A stretch of 64,000 nucleotides of DNA, taken from the NCBI RefSeq assembly GCF_014202945.1, contig NZ_JACHHW010000008.1:1-64000 (forward strand), written 5' to 3'. Shown piece by piece: positions 9,553-17,039 of this stretch (position 1 is the stretch's first letter; each line of letters opens with the position of its first letter). Source of the stretch: Zhongshania antarctica (lineage in GTDB: Bacteria; Pseudomonadota; Gammaproteobacteria; Pseudomonadales; Spongiibacteraceae). The position numbers were made by a program, and so were the translations under genes. The notes under the pieces are model-generated. The model had not been told where the DNA came from. It was given only the letters and a program-made list of their open reading frames with translations, and did not search any database.

Positions 9553-9627
9553 AGACAAGACCAATTCGAGTAAGCCCACTTGAGATAAACCCAATTCAAG
9601 CAAGAACCATTTAATCAAGGAATAGTC

Positions 9628-10416
9628 ATGTTTTCAAAACTTATACTTCACAGGCACCTATATGCTTCGCTCAGCGTGGTTGTTAGCCTTATGCTAATGG
9701 CCAGCTGCAGCCAGGCGGAAAACGCAGAAAGGCCAAAGGTCCTGCAGGCACTGGAAACTCAAGGTCTTCACGTCGTGCAGGAATTTGATATCAGTGGCGA
9801 TTTGCGCGCCTTTGCCGGTGTCGCCGGTTATCAGCCCGTTGCGGTCTACGTCACCAGTGATGGGAGCGCAATCGTAGGCACGCGGTTGGATGCCAGTGGT
9901 GAGCCGGTAGATGCAGAGATGCTTCAGAACCTGGTTGCCACGCCAATGAGCGATAAAACCTGGGCACAACTGGAAGCTGCCACTTGGGTGTTAGATGGGA
10001 ACGCCGATGCACCACGTATTGTTTATACATTCAGTGACGCGAACTGTCCGTACTGTAATCGCTTTTGGCAAGCAGCTCGCCCGTGGGTTGATGCGGGCAA
10101 GGTGCAGCTGCGTCATGTATTCGTAGGTGTTATCAAAGCGGACAGCTCCGCCAAGGCCGCCGCGATCCTACAAGCACCTGACCCATCAGCAGCGTTATTG
10201 GAAAACGAAAGAAAGTTTGCTCAAGGGGGCATCACTCCAGCAAAGAGTATTCCGGCCGAGGTGCAAAAGGCCCTCGACGATAACCAGGTGCTCATGGGCG
10301 CCACCGGGTTTCGAGGTACGCCGGGCATCGTCGTTCGGGAGAGCGACGGACAGGTCAATAAATTCAACGGTATGCCACGACAGGAGCAATTGGTCGAGGT
10401 GTTGGGGGAACTCTGA
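9628..10416 (+). CDS. dsbG: Periplasmic disulfide isomerase/chaperone, DsbG/DsbC family
   Basis: This 262-residue protein has an N-terminal signal with a lipobox-like LMASC (Cys27), so it may be a lipoprotein instead of a soluble periplasmic protein. The dimerisation domain (about 30-110) is followed by a thioredoxin-fold domain with active site Cys140-Pro-Tyr-Cys143 (SDANCPYCNRFW) and a cis-Pro loop (FRGTPGIV). CPYC, along with the overall length and the TWAQLE-type linker, fits DsbG better than DsbC (CGYC). It is third in the dsbD-tlpA-dsbG operon, separated by 75 bases of low-complexity sequence containing CCAATTC repeats, with AAGGAA upstream of the start. Expected function: keeps lone periplasmic cysteines reduced with electrons from DsbD. 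Confidence 0.88.
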   Translation: MFSKLILHRHLYASLSVVVSLMLMASCSQAENAERPKVLQALETQGLHVVQEFDISGDLRAFAGVAGYQPVAVYVTSDGSAIVGTRLDASGEPVDAEMLQNLVATPMSDKTWAQLEAATWVLDGNADAPRIVYTFSDANCPYCNRFWQAARPWVDAGKVQLRHVFVGVIKADSSAKAAAILQAPDPSAALLENERKFAQGGITPAKSIPAEVQKALDDNQVLMGATGFRGTPGIVVRESDGQVNKFNGMPRQEQLVEVLGEL

Positions 10417-10689
10417 GTAAGCTGAGTAAGCCCCGCAGCAAGATCTTTCTGGAACGAATAGACGAGGGAATTGCTGCTGGTATTTCGTGTTTGTTTGGTG
10501 TCCAGCATTCAGGTCGCTTTTACGTGGAGGTGTGAGCACTATACACTTTGAATATTGCTGGTTTGCTGTTATACGAAATTGACTAGAAATAGTAACACTG
10601 ACTGTTATTCTGTGAAGTGCGCGGCTTAATTGCCGCCGCATATTCTTGTTTGCTGCCCCTCATTCCATGGCCGCCAAGCGGCCTCATCG

Positions 10690-11010
10690 CCAGTAGTCTT
10701 GCTGGGGTCATCCGCAGTGGATGAGTGACCGGATGTTTTGAGTCATTCTGCTGTGCAGTGCCTCATGTTCAACCAAATTGTGCTCTGTCCACGCAAAGCG
10801 CATGTATATCTTCGAAAGACTGTCGCCACTCTTGACGGTGTAGAACGTTGAGGTGGGCTCAACATCTTTTCCGGAGTAATCGGAGCGGGGGCTTCTTCGG
10901 CGGCGCCCTGAAGGGCTGCCAGCTGCATAGGGTGTTTCAACAGCTTCTGCTTGCGCTTCAGTTATTACTTCGGGGCTTTTGTCGGAGCTGGGGCCGCTTT
11001 CTCAACAGGC
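10690..11010 (-). pseudogene. LysM-domain protein relic
   Basis: On the minus strand, bases about 10790-10865 encode TSTFYTVKSGDSLSKIY. This is the unmistakable first half of a LysM peptidoglycan-binding domain of the YgaU/Kbp type. Upstream an Ala/Pro/Lys-rich linker (VEKAAPAPTKAP and EEAPAPITPEK) occurs in shifted frames. Downstream the rest of the LysM repeat (SLIHCG then a stop) is degenerate. No start codon, BON domain or open frame joins the pieces, so this is a decayed fragment. The strip 10417-11310 otherwise holds no gene I can support. Confidence 0.6.
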
Positions 11011-11310
11011 AGTCCCGTAGTTTTCTCTGATCTGAATGTCCGCTATTTACCAGAAAGCGACTCAGCGCATGCGATCTCTCCAGATTTCTGGGTAGCTATA
11101 GAAAAGTTCTACAATGCTTTCAAGCTCTCATTACAGAACGGTTCTCAAGATTTCAAATCTGATTCCCCACTTTTGTTTAATGCCTTGCAACGCAAAGCCC
11201 CTTTCTTTAGATGGTGGATAACCGGGTGCTTATGCTAAGGAAGTTGGGGTTTATCCGCTAAGTCATATTTGAGGTCAGTGACCGGTTCTGGACGGCTAAA
11301 TGGAGAATAC

Positions 11311-11574
11311 ATGAGCAATGATATAATTAAGTTCCCAAACCGCTTTGCTGATCGTGCCCGACTAGAATCTCAGACTGGTAAGTTGCGATGCGAAGTTTCG
11401 GAGCGATGGATTCAATTTCCATCAGAATCTATAAAGCTGAAGAGCATCGAGCCTTTAGTCCTCGACATTATGACGAAGGGGGCTGACGAGAATGATCGTA
11501 AAATTTGTCAAATTATAGTTGATAAGCGGCAACTATTAAAAATACTAGCTGATCTGCCATGCAGTGAGCCGTAA
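11311..11574 (+). CDS. Hypothetical protein, 87 residues
   Basis: I do not recognise this family. The ATG at 11311 has GGAG seven bases upstream, which is why I prefer it to an earlier in-frame start at 11269. The product is mixed charged (SNDIIKFPNRFADRARLES at the start), has no signal peptide and no membrane segment, and contains one Cys near the middle and one near the end. It stands alone between the LysM relic and the direct repeats at 11666-11839. It lies just outside the left attachment-like site, so it is not obviously part of the tRNA-Leu element. Codon use looks acceptable, but evidence for expression is only the ribosome-binding site. Confidence 0.5.
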   Translation: MSNDIIKFPNRFADRARLESQTGKLRCEVSERWIQFPSESIKLKSIEPLVLDIMTKGADENDRKICQIIVDKRQLLKILADLPCSEP

Positions 11575-11665
11575 GGTAAATAGCCTGCTAATTGACCGCT
11601 GATTACCAATACTGGTCTGGGGTTAAGCGCTCGAAACACTGCTATTCAAAAGTGGCCAGCCTCAG

Positions 11666-11839
11666 TTTTCACCATAAGTAGACCAAGCGCTCCAGATCGC
11701 AGGACAGCTTATGCTTTCAAGAGACGAGTGGGCCCGCGATCATTGAGTCGGCTAAATACTGGTAATTAGTGTTTAATGATAGAATTTTTTGACCATAATT
11801 TGGCCGTAGCGAGTTTTTACCATAAGTTGGCCAAAGCGG
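11666..11839 (+). repeat. Three direct repeats of an ACCATAAGTTGGCC-type motif
   Basis: Copies start near 11666, 11787 and 11815. They share TTTT-x-ACCATAA-x-T-x-G-x-CC followed by AGCG. The last two are spaced 28 bases apart, the first is 120 bases away. No gene lies in 11575-11884. Repeated transposase-binding motifs of this kind are found at the ends of IS21-family elements, so this may be the remnant of one end. That assignment is inference. Confidence 0.55.
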
Positions 11840-11884
11840 TCATTTTATGGGTGAATCGACAAATCTTAAAGGGTTAAATGTAAA

Positions 11885-11906
11885 TGGTGCCAGGAGAGGC
11901 GTTGAA
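11885..11906 (+). other. Left attachment site (attL-like), degenerate tRNA-Leu 3'-end
   Basis: Twenty of 23 aligned positions match the tRNA-Leu 3'-terminal segment at 21017-21039 in the same orientation, with one single-base gap and two substitutions. The shared core includes TGGTGCC and AGGAGAGG followed by TTGAA. This is what site-specific integration into a tRNA 3'-end leaves on the distal side. The mismatches suggest an old event, a different tRNA-Leu donor copy, or drift after integration. Confidence 0.75.
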
Positions 11907-11957
11907 TAACTTCACTAAGTAATTGATATATATTAGTTAAATTAATTGAAATTCAAT

Positions 11958-12408
11958 AAGTACCCCCATAAGTACCCCCAAGCTTGCAAGGTGCCTCATT
12001 TGTTTTGTGTATTTTTACCATTTTTGGGTGCTTATTATCTGACTACTTGGAATCAAGGCGTGAGATTGCGTGGCTCTCAATGGGTTGTTGGTTGTGTCGA
12101 TGGTGTCGCTAATCTATACCGTGTCTTGGTGATCCCGATCACTAATGCTAAAGATAATAAATATGCAAGAATTATGCCGCTATCCTTAATCGCTCCACTT
12201 GAATATGTGTGTCTATAAGTTTAGGTGGTTACTTGGGTTTAGCTGGCGAGCCATTTTACCCTCCACCTATTTCATTACTTTGGAATACAACCCCCCTTAG
12301 TGAAATCGGCTATCTGTAAATAGAACGGGGCACGAATTACCCGTGTGTACCACCCCTCAGGAGTACCTTTTACTTTAGGATTGGCCTCGCTAGGTTAGAT
12401 ACCCCCAA
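11958..12408 (+). repeat. Integrase arm-type repeats (TACCCCC), left end
   Basis: Two AAGTACCCCC copies at 11958-11967 and 11970-11979 are 12 bases apart, and a further ATACCCCCAAG lies near 12400. The same motif occurs at the right end upstream of the integrase gene (20853-20902). Paired short repeats flanking the crossover site of a tyrosine integrase are typical arm-binding sites. The stretch 11907-12845 contains no gene I can support. Besides these repeats it holds the hairpin at 12478 and the iterons at 12649. Confidence 0.6.
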
Positions 12409-12454
12409 GGAGTGTGCTGTAAATACCACCCTATGTTTAACCCCCCCCCTATAA

Positions 12455-12512
12455 AAAATGACTCTCGCGAACAGTCTCTTAGGGAGGCGGTGTCGATGAT
12501 CGACTCCCTAAG
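12455..12512 (-). terminator. Hairpin with U-tract, candidate terminator of the small-gene operon
   Basis: A perfect 9-bp stem pairs CTTAGGGAG (12478-12486) with CTCCCTAAG (12504-12512). On the minus strand it is followed by a second small stem (GACT/AGTC) and ATTTTTTA at about 12453-12459. It lies downstream of the minus-strand genes ending at 12846. The distance from the last gene (about 330 bases) is long, so this could instead be a structured element of the iteron region. Confidence 0.4.
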
Positions 12513-12648
12513 CTTTGAACGGCCCCCTATGCCAGGTCGGCTGGCTTTGTGGTGATGGTTGTCGGTTTTGATTCCTTACCATTGGCCGCAATCTTTATTA
12601 ATCCAGTACGGGGCGCGGGGGTTGATGCCTAGGGTAGAGGTGAAAGTG

Positions 12649-12757
12649 GTGGGAACACTGGGAAACTGGGAATTCCTTTGTAACTAATTGAATATTAATG
12701 GATTAATTGTTCCCAGTGCTTTCGGTAGTTGTTCCCAGTTCCCAGTGACTGGGAACA
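12649..12757. repeat. Iteron cluster 1 (core GTTCCCAGT / ACTGGGAAC)
   Basis: At 12649-12672 three TGGGAA units run in tandem. Further copies in the opposite orientation are at about 12708-12718 and 12729-12757, the last forming a GTTCCCAGT...ACTGGGAAC palindrome. The 24-base block 12649-12672 is the exact reverse complement of 19559-19582, and 15 bases at 12729-12743 recur directly at 19471-19485. Such iterons usually bind a replication initiator or repressor. Confidence 0.8.
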
Positions 12758-12845
12758 TTTTTAGGTGACTATATTAGGCGGTGTTAAGCGTGGATGGTCG
12801 TCGTTGGTTAGCGGGTGACCTTAGTTTGGATTGCTTGCCCTTCGC

Positions 12846-13091
12846 CTAGTGTGGGCCTCGTAATGCTTCAATTTCCTCGCGCTCGCGGTTGATCTTGTAG
12901 GCCCAGTCGTCGGCAAGGTATTGTCCAATTTTAGCCATCTCAACTGTGAGGTGATTACTGGTGCTAGGGCTGGCGTCAGCGATTTTTATGATAGCTTGGA
13001 ATAAGCTACCTAGATCATTGATACATGAGTGACCAAGGTTAGCAGCATCAGCGGCCATCAAAAGGGCTTCTTGGAGTGTGATATTTGACAT
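12846..13091 (-). CDS. Small helical protein of the element, 81 residues, unknown function
   Basis: Last of three small minus-strand genes (13716 down to 12846). An AGGA sequence lies about seven bases before the ATG at 13091. The product is predicted mainly alpha-helical, mildly acidic at the start (SNITLQEALLMAADAANLG) and charged at the end (AYKINREREEIEALRG). It has no membrane segment or catalytic motif. Its pattern of helices with conserved LEAL/AIIKIAD stretches resembles its two upstream neighbours, which may be diverged copies. By position it corresponds to the small regulatory or host-takeover genes behind the immunity leader in P4-like elements. Function is unknown. Confidence 0.65.
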   Translation of the reverse strand: MSNITLQEALLMAADAANLGHSCINDLGSLFQAIIKIADASPSTSNHLTVEMAKIGQYLADDWAYKINREREEIEALRGPH

Positions 13092-13109
13092 GATGAATTC
13101 CTAATAAGC

Positions 13110-13376
13110 CTATCGCATGGGTGGCGTGTGCGGGGTTGCACTTACTAGCATTTGTGCTTGTCCTATTATTGCTTCAAGGGCGCCAACAGCACTAAGTAAA
13201 ACGCTATTGTTCAAGCGATCAGGAGGCCCATCGAATTCGGCTTCTAGCAGTAAACACAAAGATTCCGCTCGATTAAGTGCTTTAGTTAAGGCATCAATGT
13301 CTATATCGCCGTAATCCTTGACTCCGGGGGTGGCCATATAGTCTTCAGGGGTTCCAGAATAGTTACGACTAAGCAT
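13110..13376 (-). CDS. Small helical protein of the element, 88 residues, unknown function
   Basis: Its start ATG (13374-13376) overlaps the last codons of the preceding 115-residue gene (GCTAGCAATGCTTAG), and GGGGTGG lies upstream, so the two are translationally coupled. Residues 25-80 form two amphipathic helices (IDIDALTKALNRAESLCLLLEAEF, SAVGALEAIIGQAQMLV) similar in layout to the neighbouring small proteins. There is no recognisable catalytic or DNA-binding motif. It belongs to the operon under the putative antisense-controlled leader. Confidence 0.65.
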   Translation of the reverse strand: MLSRNYSGTPEDYMATPGVKDYGDIDIDALTKALNRAESLCLLLEAEFDGPPDRLNNSVLLSAVGALEAIIGQAQMLVSATPHTPPMR

Positions 13377-13716
13377 TGCTAGCCACCCCCGCCGTTAATC
13401 CGAATGCTTTTTTTCTTTTAATGTCGCTAAGCTTGCCAACATAGTTGCAGCCAACGCTTTCCGCTTCGCTATTAATGCAGTTCTCGATGTCTTGTGCTTT
13501 ACCACGGATAGCGCAAACGCTCATATATAAATCTTCTGGGCGTAAATTATTATCTTCGATGCCTTTCTCTATGGCTGATTTAAGCAGCTCAGCTATAGAG
13601 GCAATTTGTCCAAAGCCTTCTTGGGAAAGCGCGTCCATGAACTGAATGGTGTTGCAAAGCTCGCGGGTTGAATCTACTTGCGCGGTAACTTGGGGGGAGT
13701 CTTCTGGCGTTGCCAT
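13369..13716 (-). CDS. First gene of the antisense-controlled operon, 115 residues, unknown function
   Basis: An acidic, helical protein (STRELCNTIQFMDALSQEG, IASIAELLKSAIEKGIED, LYMSVCAIRGKAQDIENCI) with no known domain that I recognise. The ATG at 13716 is preceded by AAAGGA, and this ribosome-binding site is part of the ACACAAAG segment (13728-13735) complementary to the hairpin loop at 13790-13797. Translation or transcription into this gene is therefore probably controlled by the leader RNA. Two similar small genes follow with overlap or short spacing. By analogy with P4 these could be host-takeover or replication-control genes, which is inference. Confidence 0.68.
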   Translation of the reverse strand: MATPEDSPQVTAQVDSTRELCNTIQFMDALSQEGFGQIASIAELLKSAIEKGIEDNNLRPEDLYMSVCAIRGKAQDIENCINSEAESVGCNYVGKLSDIKRKKAFGLTAGVASNA

Positions 13717-13727
13717 AGTGGTATATC

Positions 13728-13935
13728 CTTTGTGTTTTTAGTTAGTAGGGCTTCCGGTTAGTAGCTGGTAGCCAGGTGTCAACTGGAGCACACAAAGTAG
13801 CTCCGGGCTTATTCCCCTTGCGGGTATTGTATTACCGCCTCTCCACCCGGCTATAAAAAACCGAGATACCTTTTTACAGGCGAAAAAAAACCGCGAGGCT
13901 GTCGGATGCGGTTGGCCGCTTTGTGTTTTCCAGTG
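13728..13935 (-). ncRNA. P4 CI / C4-type antisense RNA leader (putative immunity switch)
   Basis: A minus-strand transcript from the promoter at 13942-13970 would carry three matching segments. Segment A is AAAACACAAAG (complement at 13919-13926 plus flank). Segment B is a hairpin with stem GGAGC/GCTCC at 13785-13804 and loop TACTTTGTGT. Segment C is AAAACACAAAG at 13728-13735, overlapping the ribosome-binding site of the next gene. The loop can pair eight bases perfectly with A or C. A terminator lies between A and B. The stem GCCGGG...CCCGG encloses the middle part. This A-B-C order is that of the P4 CI RNA and phage C4 antisense RNA. A 67-codon open frame across it looks non-coding. Confidence 0.7.
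13883..13913 (-). terminator. Intrinsic terminator inside the leader
   Basis: On the minus strand AACCGC and GCGGTT (six pairs, 13-base loop) are followed directly by eight T residues. It lies between complementary segments A and B of the leader, so premature termination here would silence the three downstream small genes, as in the P4 immunity mechanism. Confidence 0.75.
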
Positions 13936-13941
13936 TCTCAA

Positions 13942-13970
13942 AATTTAATCCCTCGGTAGTTGGCTGTCAA
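13942..13970 (-). promoter_or_regulatory. Sigma-70-type promoter for the leader and small-gene operon
   Basis: Minus-strand TTGACA (13965-13970), a 17-base spacer and TAAATT (13942-13947). The -35 matches the consensus fully and the -10 matches 4 of 6. The predicted start near 13935 places segment A of the antisense leader within the first 20 bases of RNA. Confidence 0.75.
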
Positions 13971-14093
13971 TCATTAATTTGCATTAAATATTTTATGTCT
14001 ATTAAGCTAGGTCGCTCGCTTCTGGATTCTTTGCCCTATTCCAAGTGGGGGAAATTACCTTTGTGGCATAATTCTTGCTAAAAATATTAGTTT

Positions 14094-17039
14094 TTATAGG
14101 CTCGGAATATCCCAGTGATCACCAGTTTCTGAGCCACCCTCGCCAGTTAGCGAATCATCTTCGAAAAGTAACGCAGACAGGTTAATGACGTAACAGTTAA
14201 CGGCCTTTTTCCCACTGCCAGGAAGGCGTACTTTCTTAGTGAGCCGCCCCTCTTCTTTATCGGTTTCCAGTGCTTCATGTTCTTTTAGTAATCGTGCCAC
14301 ATGGACAATATCAAAGCCCTTGCACATATCTTTTAGGCCGTCTCGCGTTAAGTAGTAGGTGTTTTCGCTAGTGCCGCCAAGCATTGAGTCTTGCTCGGTT
14401 ACTGTTTTACGAAAGCCCCAGCGCTCCATAGTTCGTGGCGCGTGTTCGTCGATGCGTGCGTCCTCGTTTTCCCAGCGAGAAAAACGAGATTCTCCGTATT
14501 TGGTAAGCATCTCTCGAACGTGGTTTATCGCCTTGGTGTCTTCAATGTTGCCATCCCCGCCACGCATTGCCACCCAAGATCGAAAGGCACGGCTGGCGGC
14601 ATAGGTCGCCCATCCCTGTTTCCACCCTGTAACCCCTATCTGTGAGGCGTATTCGCCAGCGGCGGCCACTAAGGCGAATTTATCAGCGGCGCGGTGAGCT
14701 TGGCCACTGGCGCTACCGCCGAGTATTTCAAATTTAAAATTCTCGCGTGTGGCGTTTAAGTGTGCGGCTAGATTGTCTCGGTCAGTCGCTACCATTGCTT
14801 CAATAAGTCGAATAATGGGGGAGCCATGATAGCGGCTCGCATTGTCTGTCAGGAGGGTGGATAGGGCAGCGCCACCCCCTAGGCCGTGATCGTGTTCAAA
14901 GTTGCCCAGATTGCGCCTTGCTTCGCTGTCGGTGTGTGGATTGGCTGGAATGGTGAGTAGCCGCATTTCCATACCCGCTTGCGGTTTACGGTTGGCTTCT
15001 GCCATGTGATCGGTTAGCGTTTTTTCACCACTCGATATAAATACTATTCGCCATCTGTGTTGGTTGCCTCGGTTATTTCCCGATTCAGTGGCGCGTGATT
15101 TGCCCACACCGCTACCAAGTGAATAAACCGTTTCCCCTACAATGCGCGGCTCTATTTGTCCGATCTCATCAAGTACTAGCAAGCAGTCAGAATGCGCAGC
15201 GGCCATGCCTTCCAGCGCGTTATCAGTGGTGCGCCATGTTTTGGTATATTCCCCTGTGTTGGGGTTGCCGTAAACACTAGCGGCGATTTTAAGTAGGGTA
15301 GATTTACCTAGTGAGCTATCGCCAAAGAAATGAAAGCCACACGATTCCGTACCCTGTATATCAAGGAACGGCCCCGCAAAGGCTGTGCAAACAGCGAAAG
15401 TAAGTAGCGAATTCCGTTCGCAGTATTTGGCTATATTGTCTCGCCAGTCGCTTAGCTCACCAGCGACTGTGATTTTGCAGAGTGACGGCGCGTCGTTGTA
15501 GTAGTGCAATGGTTCGGCTGGTTCGCCTACTACTCTATCGGGCAGCATAAAGGCATTGTGGCCATGCCAGCCCATTCTGTTTACTAGGCGCACTCGCTGG
15601 GGTGTGTCGTACCCCATCAGGAATTCACGTAGCTGGTTTTTCGCGTCTCGGTGTGAGGCTAGCCTATACCCTCTATGTATTAAGCCCTCAACGGCTTTAT
15701 TGCCACCCTCGGTAACTAAGAAGCAACCGGGAATATTCCATTCCTTTTCTAAGCCGTCGAAATCTTGAAAGCTCACAAGTAGGCCCCAGCCCTCGCTGTG
15801 TTTATCGCGTGATCTCGCGGTAACTTGTAATGGGCCACCTACACACTGGTATTTTTCAAGCTTAGAATTAAACGAATACAGCCCTTCCGGTCTTGATTGG
15901 TAGCGGCTGGTAATGTCGTTGTTGTTACTTTGCTCGGTTGGTTTTGCATTTTGCTTTGGAGATCCGGTAGGGCCGTTTTTAAGCAGTAATTCTATGTGTT
16001 CGGCTTTCCACCCTAGGGCTAGTGCGTCGGCTGCATCAGCCTTGTCAGGCCATTGGTTGTCATTGGTTACTGTGTTGAGTTTTGCCTCTCCCGTGTTGGG
16101 GTTGGCATCAGGTCGATATTGTGAAAATAGCTTTATATCAAGGGGTATAAAGTCGGCCACCCCCGCCACGCCAAGTACAGCGCGTAAAGGCGCTATGCTG
16201 TCGGCTCCCGCTTTGTCATTGTCTGGCCAGTACCACACTGTACGCGATCTAAGCGGCGTAAAATCGGCTTTACTGATTGCCTTGGAGCCACTTGGCCACG
16301 TCATAGCTACAGTGTCAGGGAATAGCACCTGTGCGGCGTCAGCGGCCTTCTCACCCTCGCATAGTAGTATGTTGGTAGTGGCGGGGGTGGTCGCCAGTTT
16401 ATATAAGCCATATAGGGGCCGGTTTGCTGTAGGTGCTTTGGAGTGCCACGCCACACGGCCTGTATTGTTTCTTCCGTAACAGAACGGGCGGTAACCCTTC
16501 GCGCGGCCATTAGTGGCGGTGTTATCAAATCGCATTACTCGTAATAGAATTTGTTTTCCGTCACTGGCTAAATAATCCCAATATTGAGAAGGCTTCCCCA
16601 GGTTGCGAATACTTGTAGGGCATGATTTAAGAGCGCCATCAGGTATAGGGCGTATCGGCTCAAAGTCTGGCGAGGGTGGCTTTTGTTTTGGTGGTGGCGT
16701 AGCGCTCTGTTGGATGTTATTGCCTTGGTGCCCCATAGCTGGATCAATACCTAGGAATTGGCCTAGTGCTTTACAGGCTTCACCGTTTTTGGTGCGGTCT
16801 AAGTAGGCCACTAAGGCGATTAAGTCGCCACCCTTGTCATCGGTTGCAAAGTCGCACCATACGCCATTGGTTAGATTTACTGAGAAGGAGCCAGCACTAC
16901 TATCTGGCCGCGTTGGGTTGGCTATTACGTATTCATTGCCTTGTCGTTTTCCGTTCGGTAGCCATCGTGAAAGAACGGAGTCTATCGACTGCAAAGCGCG
17001 GTCATTAATCAATTTAAAATTAAGTTTTCCTGTGCTCAT
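14094..17039 (-). CDS. Primase-helicase with TOPRIM and DUF927 domains (replication protein)
   Basis: At 981 residues this is the likely replication initiator/primase-helicase of the element. The N-terminal part (1-100) has the GVWCDFATDDKGGDLIALVAYL motif seen before TOPRIM primases. A TOPRIM fold follows (LLCEGEKAAD with Glu228/Glu230, WPDNDKAG with Asp273/Asp275). From about 380 a DUF927-type superfamily ATPase/helicase begins, with Walker A at 573-580 (GDSSLGKS) and Walker B at 620-625 (LLVLDEIG). Its start overlaps the previous stop by four bases (ATGA). The role parallels the P4 alpha protein, which binds iterons at ori and crr. Here iterons lie on both sides at 12649 and 19471. Fully intact. 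Confidence 0.88.
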   Translation of the reverse strand: MSTGKLNFKLINDRALQSIDSVLSRWLPNGKRQGNEYVIANPTRPDSSAGSFSVNLTNGVWCDFATDDKGGDLIALVAYLDRTKNGEACKALGQFLGIDPAMGHQGNNIQQSATPPPKQKPPSPDFEPIRPIPDGALKSCPTSIRNLGKPSQYWDYLASDGKQILLRVMRFDNTATNGRAKGYRPFCYGRNNTGRVAWHSKAPTANRPLYGLYKLATTPATTNILLCEGEKAADAAQVLFPDTVAMTWPSGSKAISKADFTPLRSRTVWYWPDNDKAGADSIAPLRAVLGVAGVADFIPLDIKLFSQYRPDANPNTGEAKLNTVTNDNQWPDKADAADALALGWKAEHIELLLKNGPTGSPKQNAKPTEQSNNNDITSRYQSRPEGLYSFNSKLEKYQCVGGPLQVTARSRDKHSEGWGLLVSFQDFDGLEKEWNIPGCFLVTEGGNKAVEGLIHRGYRLASHRDAKNQLREFLMGYDTPQRVRLVNRMGWHGHNAFMLPDRVVGEPAEPLHYYNDAPSLCKITVAGELSDWRDNIAKYCERNSLLTFAVCTAFAGPFLDIQGTESCGFHFFGDSSLGKSTLLKIAASVYGNPNTGEYTKTWRTTDNALEGMAAAHSDCLLVLDEIGQIEPRIVGETVYSLGSGVGKSRATESGNNRGNQHRWRIVFISSGEKTLTDHMAEANRKPQAGMEMRLLTIPANPHTDSEARRNLGNFEHDHGLGGGAALSTLLTDNASRYHGSPIIRLIEAMVATDRDNLAAHLNATRENFKFEILGGSASGQAHRAADKFALVAAAGEYASQIGVTGWKQGWATYAASRAFRSWVAMRGGDGNIEDTKAINHVREMLTKYGESRFSRWENEDARIDEHAPRTMERWGFRKTVTEQDSMLGGTSENTYYLTRDGLKDMCKGFDIVHVARLLKEHEALETDKEEGRLTKKVRLPGSGKKAVNCYVINLSALLFEDDSLTGEGGSETGDHWDIPSL

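Noticed and set aside
10951-11238. 95-codon plus-strand frame
   Set aside because: Its first third is antisense to the LysM linker relic, there is no ribosome-binding site, and I recognise no family. Too weak to call a gene.
11946-12218. 90-codon plus-strand frame at the left end of the element
   Set aside because: It begins inside the integrase arm repeats (TACCCCC), has no ribosome-binding site and a biased composition. Probably chance.
13738-13941. 67-codon minus-strand frame sometimes seen as an Icd/Ash-like protein
   Set aside because: The ATG sits at or before the predicted transcription start and the frame runs through a terminator and the antisense hairpin. The RNA reading explains it better.
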